This document shows, one piece after another, positions 11,691 to 21,428 of a stretch of DNA of 64,000 nt. Position numbers and translations under genes: made by a program. Numbering within the stretch: position 1 is the stretch's first letter; every line of letters starts with the position of its first letter. The notes beneath the pieces were generated by a model that had not been told where the DNA came from, searched no databases, and saw only the letters and a list, made by a program, of their open reading frames with translations. Origin of the DNA: Sphaerulina vaccinii (lineage: Eukaryota > Ascomycota > Dothideomycetes > Mycosphaerellales > Mycosphaerellaceae); the NCBI GenBank assembly GCA_022570795.1, contig JAKUDP010000009.1, positions 310,001 through 374,000 of the forward strand, read 5' to 3'.

Positions 11691-12872
11691 CTATCGGTTC
11701 ACGACGTCGACGATGAAGTCAGCCACAGCCGCTTGACCTTCTCTGCGCGTGGTGGCTTCCGTATGCAGTGCTCCAATAATGTTTGTCCTCTGGGTCTTGA
11801 GGCCAGCATCATGAGCTATGCGTTCCAGCTTGTTGGCTTCGCCGGGCGGTACAACTTCGTCACGAGTAGCAGGCATGATCAGAACGCGTGGCGGACATTG
11901 ACTTCTTCCAATGCTTCGCAGAGCAGCTTCACTGTCCCAGTGGTTCCATAAAAACGGATGTAGATATTGATAGGGCAACCACTTCTGAGGGTATAGTGCC
12001 AGCAGCATACTCTTGATTCCAGTGAACGGCGTCTCGAGAATGAGACCAGTGATCTTTGGGCTGTGCTCGTTCTGTGCAATGTAAGAGGCAGCGGCAACAG
12101 TAGCAACGCCTGCACCTATGCTTTGGCCCCAAAGAATGATCTCCAAGTTGGCGTCTGGTTCAGACAGTGTGCGGCGAACCCAAGCAAGCATTGCTTGCGC
12201 ATCTTTCTCAATGCCTTGCTGCGACGCCCGTCCGCTAGATGTCCAGTAACCACGATAAGACAGAGCTACCACGACAAACTCTGCATTGTCCAAAGCCTGT
12301 GTTGTTGCCCGAGCCTCGACCGCTTTTAGAGTGTTGCTCAGCAATGGTAATCGTGGCGGAGTGCTGCTGCCATTGCCTTGAAAATAGCAGATCACAACCT
12401 TCTTCTTGTTCTTCTCCACCTGGCTCTTATCCACAATTTCGTCGTTGCAGGTGTTTCGACCGATACACAGCGCGATTCTTGTGCCGTCTAAGGACTTGAT
12501 ATGCAGGTGTTGCCAGACTACAGGCCTGCAAACTGCGGTATAGTTCTTCAACTTCTCCTTACGTCCAATGTAGCTCATATAGATGGTCTTATCTTGGAAC
12601 AAGACAGTCATAACACACTTGTATGTCCACAATCCAACCAGGAGGGTGGTGAATACTACAGGAGGCACCAGGATAGATGGAAGGCCACTCAAGAAAGACC
12701 TCTCGAGTGCTGGTGGGCGTATTGAGGCGGCGATCTTCGCGATTTGAGGTCGTCTTCTACTATGGAGAAGCTTCACGGTTGGCAGACAAGAGAAGCTGCG
12801 TGTTGCGAGAGGTCGGCATACTGTCGCCAGTCTAGAAGTCTGCCTGTGGCGTAAGGCATTGATAGCGCGCAT
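11691..12872 (-). CDS. alpha/beta hydrolase, Bem46/ABHD13-like
   Basis: This intronless 393-residue protein is a membrane-anchored serine hydrolase of the Bem46/ABHD12-13-like group. The N-terminus is basic, and a hydrophobic segment lies at about residues 62-90, suggesting a signal anchor. The fold shows an oxyanion-type FQGNGSS, a nucleophile elbow GQSIG (Ser), an acid loop RDEVVP (Asp) and a C-terminal His in GALHTE, so all three catalytic residues appear present. ETPFTG after the nucleophile is typical of the group. The start is a true ATG, opposite the divergent HIS4 gene only about 270 bp away. The substrate is unknown; family members are lipases or esterases. The Arg/Ser-rich leader could also target mitochondria. 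Confidence 0.85.
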   Translation of the reverse strand: MRAINALRHRQTSRLATVCRPLATRSFSCLPTVKLLHSRRRPQIAKIAASIRPPALERSFLSGLPSILVPPVVFTTLLVGLWTYKCVMTVLFQDKTIYMSYIGRKEKLKNYTAVCRPVVWQHLHIKSLDGTRIALCIGRNTCNDEIVDKSQVEKNKKKVVICYFQGNGSSTPPRLPLLSNTLKAVEARATTQALDNAEFVVVALSYRGYWTSSGRASQQGIEKDAQAMLAWVRRTLSEPDANLEIILWGQSIGAGVATVAAASYIAQNEHSPKITGLILETPFTGIKSMLLALYPQKWLPYQYLHPFLWNHWDSEAALRSIGRSQCPPRVLIMPATRDEVVPPGEANKLERIAHDAGLKTQRTNIIGALHTEATTRREGQAAVADFIVDVVNR

Positions 12873-13145
12873 CGATCCATTTCTTCCAAGAACTGTCGGT
12901 CACCATATGGACAGAGGTACGATTGTCTTGATGCAGCTCTTGAGGCTCTTGAGACAGCAGAAGTCAGAAACCGATCTGCACCAAGGGTACCTTGCAGAAA
13001 CAACAACAACAACCCTGAAAGTGAATGAATGACATCTTCTGCCCCACTAGTCTGGACTTATTTTCCGCCGTTCGACTCACATTCGTTCCAATGCGCCTGT
13101 TCACTTGTCTTGTTCACTTACAACGACCCTGACACTGACTCGAAG

Positions 13146-15830
13146 ATGGCTGCAGAACGATCACCGCCATTCTTGGCGGCCATTGACCTGGCCTCGTACG
13201 AAGGAATCGAACAGATCCAGGAATCCAAGGAGCTGGCATATGCTGGTGGACTTGTCACCACAGTCACAAGCTCGAACATTGACAAGGCGTTTGCATTGCT
13301 GAAAGATACCGTCGCACGCTTTCCAGTGTATCTTGTAGTCTTTGGTTTAGAGACACAGCAGGACATTATTGATCTACTGGACGCCGGCGCAGTCAAGATC
13401 TTCGTTCGAAGTCAGCAAGCGGCCGGCCTCAAAAGTGTGAAAGGCCTGGATCTGACACGAATTGTATACTGTCCAACGGCATCAGTTGGCGAAGACACAC
13501 AAGCAGTTGATGGCACGTCTTTTGGGCTACTCTTGCAGAATGTTGGCAGCATTGAGCATGTTAGCACCATACTGAAGGAGCTGGGCAAGGACAGGCCTCC
13601 TGTCTACATTTCCAAGCAGAACATCACCGAAGAGGAGGCAGTAGAGTTGGGCCGACAAGATGCTGTACCTATCATACCTACGGCGCAGCTCAGCATTGCT
13701 CCAGAAGCATCAGCAGACCATGTGCGTGTAGCCTCGTTGCTATTGGCACAAGTGAGGAGCGATCGACCTGATGGCCTTTTCACCACACTAGTGACAGACG
13801 AGCGAGGCGTAGCACTTGGCTTGGTATACAGTAATGAGAAGAGCGTAGCAGAGAGTCTGCGATTAGGAAGAGGCGTATACCACAGTCGCAAGCGAGGGCT
13901 ATGGAGGAAGGGCGAGACCAGTGGAGATTGGCAAGAGCTCTTGCGCATAGACGCAGACTGCGATCAGGATACGTTGTGCTTCGTTGTGCGGCAGCAGGGA
14001 CACGGCTTCTGCCACTTGCAGACCGCGACATGCTTTGGTCAATATAGAGGTCTGTCAAAGCTGCAAAAAACTCTGGAGAGCAGGAAACGGTCTGCACCTG
14101 AAGGGTCATACACCGCACGATTGTTCAATGACTCGAAGATGCTCAACGCGAAGATCATGGAGGAAGCTTCAGAGTTGACAGAGGCTCAGACCAAGCAGGA
14201 TATCGCGTTTGAAGCGGCTGATGTGCTCTACTTCACTTTGACGAAAGCAGTGGCGGCGGGCGTAAGTCTGGAAGACATTGAGCGCAACTTGGATGCCAAG
14301 AGTGTCAAGGTGAAGCGAAGAAAGGGTGATGCAAAAGGACCATACGCCGAGAAGTTTGGCGTCTCGCCTTCGAACAACGAGTCAACGCCTGTCAATGGAG
14401 TGCTGACATCCAACGGCAAAGCTTCCGAAAAGGAGATCAAGGAAGCCGAGTCGAAGCCAAAGAGCAAGGACGATCCTGCTGGACTGAACAAAGATGGCCG
14501 CATCCAGATGAACAGACTGATCACAGCGCAGTCGACTCCTGAAGCCGTTCGAGAAGCTCTGAAGCGACCATCGCAGCGATCAACCGAGAAGATCATGGGC
14601 ATTGTCAATCCGATCATCAAGGATATCCGCGAGCGAGGAGACACAGCCCTACTCGAGTATACTCACAAGTTCGAAAAGGCCACATCGTTGACGACGCCCG
14701 TACTCAAGGCACCGTTCCCGCAAAGTCTCATGCAACTGCCACCTGAAACTATTGAAGCGATAGACATCTCATATGAGAACATCCGCAAGTTCCACGCAGC
14801 TCAGAAGGAGACTAAGTCACTCGAAGTTGAGACAATGCCTGGAGTGATATGCTCACGTTTCGTGCGACCGATCGAGAACGTGGGCCTATATGTCCCAGGT
14901 GGTACAGCAGTCTTGCCATCAACTGCACTCATGCTCGGCGTGCCCGCTCAGGTCGCTGGATGTAAGCGGATTGTGTTGGCTTCGCCGCCTCGTGCGGACG
15001 GAAAGCTTACACCCGAGATCGTATACTGTGCCCACAAGGTCGGCGCCGAGAGCATCGTTCTCGCAGGTGGTGCTCAAGCCGTTGCTGCTATGGCATACGG
15101 CACTGAGAACGTTACCAAGGTGGACAAGATTTTAGGGCCTGGAAACCAATTTGTCACTGCTGCCAAGATGATTGTCAGCAACGACACGAGTGCGAACGTC
15201 AGCATCGACATGCCTGCTGGGCCTTCAGAAGTACTTGTGATTGCCGACAAGACAGCAAATCCAGCTTTCGTAGCGAGCGATCTGTTGTCACAGGCTGAGC
15301 ACGGCGTCGACTCCCAGGTTGTCTGCATTGCTGTGGGATTGAGCGAAACAGAAGTACAAGCCATCGAAGACGAACTTCACAAGCAGGCTATGGCACTTCC
15401 GCGAGTTGACATGGTGCGCGGCGCTATCAGCCACTCTGTGACATTGATCGTGAAAGATATCGAGGAGGCCATGGAGCTGAGCAACCAGTATGCTCCTGAG
15501 CACTTGATTCTGCAAGTGAAAGAGCCTCTCAAAGTACGTGAGATGGTACAGAACGCTGGGTCCGTCTTTTGTGGAGAATGGACGCCCGAGTCGGTCGGCG
15601 ACTATTCTGCTGGTGTGAATCACTCTTTGCCCACATATGGTTACGCAAAGCAGTACTCTGGCGTCAACCTGGCAAGCTATGTCAAGCACATCACTTCGTC
15701 AAACCTGACACCCGAGGGTCTCCGTAATGTTGGCAAGGCAGTAATGCAGCTAGCGAAGGTGGAGGAACTCGAGGCTCACCGTCGTGCAGTCGAGCTTCGC
15801 CTGGAGTATCTGGATCAACAGGCAGCATGA
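13146..15830 (+). CDS. HIS4: histidine biosynthesis trifunctional protein
   Basis: 894 residues, intronless. It combines phosphoribosyl-AMP cyclohydrolase, phosphoribosyl-ATP pyrophosphohydrolase and histidinol dehydrogenase, which are steps 3, 2 and 9-10 of histidine synthesis in the cytosol. The HisI part has the metal-site motif DADCDQD followed by GHGFCH at about residues 266-300. The HisE part (about 325-382) has the MEEASEL and EAADVLYF helices. After a Lys/Glu-rich linker, the HisD part (about 450-892) has LYVPGGTAVLPSTALM, GPGNQFVTAAK, AGPSEVLVIAD and the catalytic YAPEHL Glu-His pair. I chose the ATG at 13146 (A at -3, G at +4; MAAERS) over the in-frame ATG at 13029, which has a poor context and adds 39 unconserved-looking residues. 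The domain order equals yeast His4 and Neurospora his-3. Confidence 0.96.
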   Translation: MAAERSPPFLAAIDLASYEGIEQIQESKELAYAGGLVTTVTSSNIDKAFALLKDTVARFPVYLVVFGLETQQDIIDLLDAGAVKIFVRSQQAAGLKSVKGLDLTRIVYCPTASVGEDTQAVDGTSFGLLLQNVGSIEHVSTILKELGKDRPPVYISKQNITEEEAVELGRQDAVPIIPTAQLSIAPEASADHVRVASLLLAQVRSDRPDGLFTTLVTDERGVALGLVYSNEKSVAESLRLGRGVYHSRKRGLWRKGETSGDWQELLRIDADCDQDTLCFVVRQQGHGFCHLQTATCFGQYRGLSKLQKTLESRKRSAPEGSYTARLFNDSKMLNAKIMEEASELTEAQTKQDIAFEAADVLYFTLTKAVAAGVSLEDIERNLDAKSVKVKRRKGDAKGPYAEKFGVSPSNNESTPVNGVLTSNGKASEKEIKEAESKPKSKDDPAGLNKDGRIQMNRLITAQSTPEAVREALKRPSQRSTEKIMGIVNPIIKDIRERGDTALLEYTHKFEKATSLTTPVLKAPFPQSLMQLPPETIEAIDISYENIRKFHAAQKETKSLEVETMPGVICSRFVRPIENVGLYVPGGTAVLPSTALMLGVPAQVAGCKRIVLASPPRADGKLTPEIVYCAHKVGAESIVLAGGAQAVAAMAYGTENVTKVDKILGPGNQFVTAAKMIVSNDTSANVSIDMPAGPSEVLVIADKTANPAFVASDLLSQAEHGVDSQVVCIAVGLSETEVQAIEDELHKQAMALPRVDMVRGAISHSVTLIVKDIEEAMELSNQYAPEHLILQVKEPLKVREMVQNAGSVFCGEWTPESVGDYSAGVNHSLPTYGYAKQYSGVNLASYVKHITSSNLTPEGLRNVGKAVMQLAKVEELEAHRRAVELRLEYLDQQAA

Positions 15831-16383
15831 TTGTAGAAGAGAAGAAAAGATATGACGAAGTACACAGCAACAACGACCACGAATGTCCTCGCAGCTTCGC
15901 AACTTGCGCTTCACACGAAAGTGCCTTTATGGTAGAAGCTGAGTGAGTGAGTCGCGTTCGTACCGAATACGACCTTGTATACACTACTAAATGACCACAA
16001 CAACACCTAGCCATGCCTGAAGGTTTGATCATGAGGAGCTCGGTCCAGTATTTTGATCTCAGTTCATATGGTCGGCAGTCGAGCCTCCGTAAGCAATAAC
16101 CACCATCTACCGGCGTGGCAGATCCCTGCCCCTCACTAACAACAGCTTCAGCTTCAGCTCGGCTATGTCAACCCAGCTGCCCTAACAGCACTTTGCATAA
16201 TGCAAGCACTTCATCCTGTATTCCTCCACCGTACCACTTACCAATCTGAATAAGCCGAGGACTGGTCACGTTTCTATAAGTCGTGCTTAAAGTCTGTTTT
16301 GCTGTCTCATTCACTTCCTGCTCAGCAATCTTCACCAACCCGTACCACTCCAAAAGCCCTTTAAGTTCATTTCAGGATACACA
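15831..16383. other. intergenic, terminator of HIS4 and promoter of hydrolase
   Basis: About 550 bp between two same-strand genes. No further coding signal was seen. Confidence 0.5.
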
Positions 16384-17450
16384 ATGGCGGATATCAAAGA
16401 CTGGTCTTCTCTAGGACCTCTAACAGAAGAATGGAACGAAGCAGTAAAGATTGCGGGCGGCTCACCCGACCTAGGAGTCTTCCCAGACATTCCCAGCTTG
16501 CAAACTTTCTTCGAAGAAGCCAAAGCAGCCATGGGCGAAGACTTCAGTGGGAAACCACTTGCCAACGTGAAGGAAACAGACCATCAAGTCAAGATGCGAG
16601 ATGGACATGAGATCATCGTCAGAACGTACCAGCCACAGAATGTTCCGGCTGGAGCATTAGGTGTGTTGTATCATGGAGGTGGATGGTGTATTGGAGGACT
16701 CTTCAATGAGGAGAATCTATGTCGACTCATGGCGAACCAGCTAGGGATGACAGTCGCGAATGTTGACTACAGAATGGGACCTACATGGCGATTTCCAACT
16801 GCTCATCATGATTGCTTTGATGCCACGAAATGGGTAAGTGACGCAATGCATCCAGTTTGGAACTACATTTCTGACGTGCGATACAGGTCGCCGAGAACGC
16901 TTCGAAACTAGGCGCCGACCCTTCCAAAGGCTTCACGATTGGTGGTACATCCGCTGGCGGCAACATCACAGCTACGATCTCTCATCTCTGGCGCGATGAA
17001 AAGCTCTCTCCACCTCTGACCGGCTGTCATCTGATGATACCAGCACTCTGTGATAATTCAGCCTATCCTGAGCACCTCAAGAAGGATCTTAAGTCCCGAG
17101 ACGAACTGCCGAATGCTCCAATCCTCAGTGACGCAGCCATGAAGCTCTTCCTAAACAACTTCATCCAGCCCGAGGAGCGAGGAGATCAGATATTCAGTCC
17201 ACTTCTGTGGAAGACAGGACATAAAGATTTGCCTCCGCAGTACTTCCAGATCTGTGGCGCGGACCCTTTGAGAGACGAGGCTCTTGTTTATGAGCGAAGT
17301 CTACGGGAAGATAATGGAGTGAAGACGAAGGTGGATATATATCCTGGACAGCCTCATGGCTTCTGGAGTGTGTTTCCAACTATGAAAGCTAGTAAGAAGT
17401 TCGTGGAAGACTCCGTCGAAGGTATTAAGTGGTTGTTGGAGCAGAAATGA
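16384..17450 (+). CDS. alpha/beta hydrolase, hormone-sensitive-lipase type
   Basis: Two exons (16384-16833, 16887-17450) with a 53-bp intron (gtaagt...acag) give 337 residues. The protein belongs to the HSL/arylacetamide-deacetylase-like (alpha/beta hydrolase 3) family. The oxyanion motif HGGGW is at about residue 97, the nucleophile GTSAGG follows the intron (IGGTSAGGN), the acid is in GADPLRDE and the His in QPHGFWS. The splice keeps frame (ATKW to VAENASKLG), and the joined product restores the nucleophile motif that the unspliced frame lacks, which supports the model. No signal peptide is evident, so it is probably cytosolic. Members hydrolyse short-chain esters or lactones, and the substrate cannot be set from sequence. 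It converges on the monooxygenase relic next door. Confidence 0.9.
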
Positions 17451-17532
17451 GGCACTTAGTTCAAAATGTATACGTGTTGCTCAGATGGTGCTGAGGCTAT
17501 GCAAAGCATCGACGCACTAAACTTTCCTGTTA

Positions 17533-18237
17533 CTATCCTTCCGTTGTCCGAATCTGTTCTGGATACTTGTTATTAGAGTGCCCGATGTGAAAGACAGGGC
17601 TCTTCTCAAGCTCGCCAGTTCTTGACGCTAAGGCTTGCTCGAAAGTCAAAGCCACTTCTTTGGCTCCTCGCGGTCGCATTTCTTCGTCATAAGCTGTGAT
17701 CGCTTCTGCCAGTGTAATCCTGCCCTCGAAAACAGCAACCAGAGCATCGACCAGTTCGCAAGCATCTCGCAATGCGTAGTTGAGACCTTGTCCACGATGA
17801 GGCAGCATCGGATGAGCTGCATCTCCTGCTAAAGCCACTCGTCCGCCATGGTTGTCCCACTTCCTGGTTGGAGCTCACTGACCAGCACGGAATACCGCAA
17901 GATCTGCATCGTCCTTGAGAGCCAGTGCACCTGTCCGGAAAGGTTCGCAGAACTTCGACATGCGCTCTTTGAAGAACTTTATGCGCACTGCTTGGTCTTT
18001 CAAGTCTTCAGCGTAAGGTGGGCCCCACCACGAGGCGTAAGACTGGAAAGCCCATTGTGACGTGTCCTCTGGATCTGGGATGTCTAAAGCAGCTAGCAGA
18101 TCAACGCCAACGCTCGAGTGATATCAGAGCTGGACGATCGGCTGCACTGAGCGTAGCAAGTGAGCTTGTTCGGGTGTGTAGCCACTGCTCCAGCGATGCA
18201 TGTCTGCGGTGGCACGTACTACGCGATGAGCTTTCTC
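17533..18237 (-). pseudogene. FAD-dependent monooxygenase, 3' fragment
   Basis: On the minus strand one frame encodes the C-terminal half of a salicylate-hydroxylase-like flavoprotein: RTGALALKDDADLAVF, WDNHGGRVALAGDAAHP (the second FAD-binding GD motif), HRGQGLNYALRDACELVDAL and a conserved-looking EEMRPRGAKEVALTFEQAL tail. Two in-frame TGA codons break it, at 18126-18124 and 17877-17875; the second stands where a Trp (TGG) is usual just before APTRKWDN. The N-terminal Rossmann GxGxxG half is absent: sequence upstream is another gene. The fragment is directly downstream of, and in the same frame as, the membrane protein ending at 18238. It is a non-functional relic left by a deletion. Confidence 0.8.
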
Positions 18238-19308
18238 TCAAACAGCATGATTTCTTGCACTCTTTCGATACCACTCCCTCAGAGCCTTGCCTTCTACTAT
18301 GTCCTTCACATCCTTTCCATGCTCAGCAGTGACTGCTCTCCAGCCCTTCTCCCACTCATCAACACCTCTCCGAAACCTCTCCTTCGAGAACGCGTCAGGC
18401 CAGCTAGCCTGCTCATACACAGCTCTCATGGACCAGTACATGTTATACTCGGCCTTTACAACTCCGATATGTCTTTCCATCATGGTCGCAACACTCTCAC
18501 TTTCCATGCCCATAGTCTTATGCACTTCATACTGAGCCTTGAAATTGGCCTCGATCTGTGGAGCCGCGTGTTCATTATGGAAGAATTCTATGTATCCTAA
18601 TGGCCGCGGACGAATACCTTGAAATAGAGCGCCAGGCCATGCAACCCATTCCTGAGTGCGGAGTTTCTGGTTCCAACTGGTGAAGAATCCCTCTGCGAAT
18701 TGCGGTCCTGGAGGGGTGTTTGGCTGGTATTGAAGAATGTGTTCTGAAAGCATGTCAACAAGGAGATCATGAGCGGAAAGCATCAAGGTCGACCTACTAC
18801 TTGCCATATCATACGCAATGTTCGAGCCAGTATCCGAAGTGGACATAGCGATGCGAATGATGGAAGGTGGAAGCAGATCGGTACTCCCAGGAGCGGTTTC
18901 ACGTAGAGTTGTTACGTTGACATCTCCTAGGTACGTGATTGCTCTGCTGTGTTGCACGATCTGTGGACCACCAGAAGGCGCGTGCGCAGCAATGACTTCA
19001 GCTCTTAACTGAGGTATCTGTTGTAACAGGCCATATATGTCAAATTCGAACTTCGTCGAATCTGAGCTGGGCAGAAGTAAAGCACTCCCCGGATGTGGCG
19101 GAAACGATATATCGCTCGGCTCGACATAGTCCAGTTCGATCAAAGTGTTATAGACCTTTGTCAGCCCTTCAATAAAGTCCGCATGTTCAGAGGGCGGATC
19201 ATGTTCTTCCGGCAGTGGTGTCCATTGTGGATGCAGTGAGTAGAACACGATAGCGAGCAGGCCGAGCAAAGGCACCAGCGATAACCTAAGGTGTGATCGG
19301 TTCAGCAT
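18238..19308 (-). CDS. hypothetical type II membrane protein
   Basis: 356 residues from a true ATG. I recognise no named family. A short basic start is followed by one hydrophobic segment (residues about 9-25, LSLVPLLGLLAIVFYSLH), then a long soluble part with few Cys, suggesting a signal-anchored lumenal or extracellular protein. The C-terminal third is Trp- and Tyr-rich and helical-looking (YNMYWSMRAVYEQASWPDAF, EWEKGWRAV). It ends with TGA, and the next codons in the same frame belong to the broken monooxygenase. Either the true C-terminus is here or it was changed by the deletion that removed the monooxygenase 5' half. Comparison with orthologues would decide this. Confidence 0.7.
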   Translation of the reverse strand: MLNRSHLRLSLVPLLGLLAIVFYSLHPQWTPLPEEHDPPSEHADFIEGLTKVYNTLIELDYVEPSDISFPPHPGSALLLPSSDSTKFEFDIYGLLQQIPQLRAEVIAAHAPSGGPQIVQHSRAITYLGDVNVTTLRETAPGSTDLLPPSIIRIAMSTSDTGSNIAYDMASSRSTLMLSAHDLLVDMLSEHILQYQPNTPPGPQFAEGFFTSWNQKLRTQEWVAWPGALFQGIRPRPLGYIEFFHNEHAAPQIEANFKAQYEVHKTMGMESESVATMMERHIGVVKAEYNMYWSMRAVYEQASWPDAFSKERFRRGVDEWEKGWRAVTAEHGKDVKDIVEGKALREWYRKSARNHAV

Positions 19309-19884
19309 CTGTAAACGGATTCTTCGACAGCGAAAGAGTCGATGATGTATGAGCGAGATGTACGAAACTAGAAGAAAGTCAGTAATGATATCGCGTGGGC
19401 CCGTAGCGTGCCGAGCAAACAGGAGGACGCTAGGACTAGTGACCGGTCGTAAATCTTGCTTGCGATTAGCGATGCTTAAGGTTTACTGTTTTGATGTGGC
19501 CAGTGGATATCCGGATGGGAGGTCTGAAATTCTTGGTATTGTACAATTGCTGGTATATGTACAATTGACGAGTCAGGACGCTTCGTGGGCACTCTATGAC
19601 TCCGCCATGCTTCGCTACACATAGTGTGGTTTCTCGGGTCGCGAGGTTCGAATAGTGTCCTCCATCGTGAGATGTTGATCGTCTGCTGCAAGAGCAGTGC
19701 TCGCCGATGAGCGATTCGTCTCCATAATTGCTATGCGCTGGATCCTGTCGGACACTTCAGAAGCCCTGCCTTCCTTGCATGTCTCTGGTGTTGCACGACC
19801 TGATTCGACCTGACCTGAAACGTTGATCCCGGTCACTGCTGGTCTGAAGACGATTCTGCGCATCGCCCCTAAGCATCTTCATGT
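19309..19884. other. intergenic, no gene seen
   Basis: About 575 bp between two minus-strand genes. It should contain the promoter of the membrane-protein gene. No conserved motif was identified. Confidence 0.5.
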
Positions 19885-20544
19885 TCATCCATCCTGACCC
19901 CATAGCTTCTTCCTCTCCACCCTTGCTATCCTTGCTTCAGTCTTCCGCCGCCCCCATCTGGCCTTGACAGCATCCGCCTCCGCCTCCTTCTCCTTCGCGA
20001 CCTCTGGCGCAGTGACACATAAACTGACAAAGAACTGCGAGCAGTCGAACTTTTCCGCCAGCCTTAGCCGTGACCAGTATCTGGGATCTTCCTTCCTTAA
20101 TCTCCGGATCTCATCAATGTCGTCCTGCGTCAGATGGTATTTCTTCTCGTATATAGGCCGTATAGGCTTCAGATCTTCGGCTTTGGGTTGTAATGCTGCG
20201 CGCTGCGCTGCTATGGTTGCGAGTACTGATGATGACTTTTTGGGTGTTCCTGCTGCTGCCGCCGCTTCTGCTTCTAGATGCAGCTTCCGTCGAGGATCTG
20301 ATGGGGGAAGGAACTTCGGTGGCGTGTGATATACATTCGGCGCGCTGGGCGGTGGATTGAAGATGATGTGTTCTCTTGTTTCGGTGGTGGATGGCGCGAA
20401 TGAAGGATCCTGCTTCACGCGAAGCATCTTTCTCGTCCGTCGGTATGATGCTGCATTGCGTCGACATGTTGTGCACACATATTGCGCAGCGTCTGATGAT
20501 ATGAGAGATGGCCGCAGGGAGTGTGACAGGAGAGATGTGGACAT
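19885..20544 (-). CDS. MRPL20: mitochondrial large-subunit ribosomal protein L20 (mL58)
   Basis: 219 residues, intronless, ATG start. It is a component of the fungal mitochondrial large ribosomal subunit. The N-terminus is rich in Ser/Arg and lacks acids (a presequence), followed by a TTCRR Cys pair and RRTRKMLRVK. The diagnostic MRP-L20 region is at about residues 130-180: YEKKYHLTQDDIDEIRRLR, then RYWSRLRLAEKFDCS and VSLCVTAPE, ending in a highly basic helix (KARWGRRKTEARIARVERKK). The length matches the family. It is transcribed divergently from the RidA-oxidase gene about 880 bp away. Confidence 0.88.
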   Translation of the reverse strand: MSTSLLSHSLRPSLISSDAAQYVCTTCRRNAASYRRTRKMLRVKQDPSFAPSTTETREHIIFNPPPSAPNVYHTPPKFLPPSDPRRKLHLEAEAAAAAGTPKKSSSVLATIAAQRAALQPKAEDLKPIRPIYEKKYHLTQDDIDEIRRLRKEDPRYWSRLRLAEKFDCSQFFVSLCVTAPEVAKEKEAEADAVKARWGRRKTEARIARVERKKLWGQDG

Positions 20545-21428
20545 TATTGTGTTGGTCGTGTGATGCTGATGCTGCGAAACATTAAGGTATTATTATTGGC
20601 TTTGGCTGTGAACATTGGATTCGAAAGGAGCAAGCGGCTCTCTCCCGCGGCCAGATTCGCGCCAAGAAACCAACAGTACCTTAGGTATGGACTGGACATG
20701 CCTTTCTCTTCACCTCATCCCACCTGTCTTTGGATAGCTTGTGACAGTAGCTACCCTCGCATCTTGTATCCGCAGCCTCTATCTCTCAATTTCCATTCCT
20801 CTTGACGCCATTCCACGCTTACGGCTCGTCACGTTACCATCGTGGATGCTGATTCTCCCGGCAATCGCATCGACACATTCGCCCGCGGCGTCGTCTTCAC
20901 GTTGGACCTGTCCGCACGCCCGGAATATGTGTCACAACCCAGGCATTTCTTACTCAGGAGGCTCCTGGTAGACGCGAAGCTCGAACGGACACCGGAAAGA
21001 GAGCTCTCCACTGTTCCAGAACTGGGAGACATCGTTTGAAGGTGTAACTTGCGTACTTCGTCGAAGGGACCTTTTGCGATGAGTATCGTTGCAGCAAATC
21101 AGCACATCTTGAAGGAACACTTACTGTTTCGAAAGCGTAGAGAGGGCTGTAACGCCGAACTACTTACTGATCGATACCAGCAGCTTATATACTCCATACT
21201 ACCGCCATATCCCATCGGCACTGACACTTCATAAGCAATATGAGCTCGGCACCTAATCGCCAAGACCCGAGAGAAGTGAGGCCTGCTTGCCCTGCAAGCC
21301 GTTCACGGGCCCGAGGAGAGCTCCACTTTTGCCGCAAGCTGAGCTACTCGAGCGTCCAGATAGCGCATATATAGGATGTCCATGTCCGGACCATTGCTAG
21401 AGCTGCTACTAGCACCAACATATCCAGT
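20545..21428. other. divergent promoter region
   Basis: About 880 bp between the MRPL20 start (minus) and the RidA-oxidase start (plus). A 65-codon frame at 20842-21039 is open but shows no recognisable domain, and I do not call it a gene. Confidence 0.45.

Noticed and set aside
11544..11951. 135-codon plus-strand frame
   Set aside because: Antisense shadow of the Bem46-like hydrolase.
13029..13145. Upstream in-frame start of HIS4 and TGACTC element at 13135
   Set aside because: The 13029 ATG has poor context and adds residues unlike the family. TGACTC is only six bases, lacks the final A of the Gcn4/CPC1 site and lies in the leader, so it is not convincing as a control site.
19640..19665. 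ggttcgaat resembling a tRNA B-box
   Set aside because: No matching A-box or acceptor stem could be folded around it.
20842..21039. 65-codon open frame in the MRPL20/RidA-oxidase promoter
   Set aside because: Too short, no recognised motif and no splice-supported extension.
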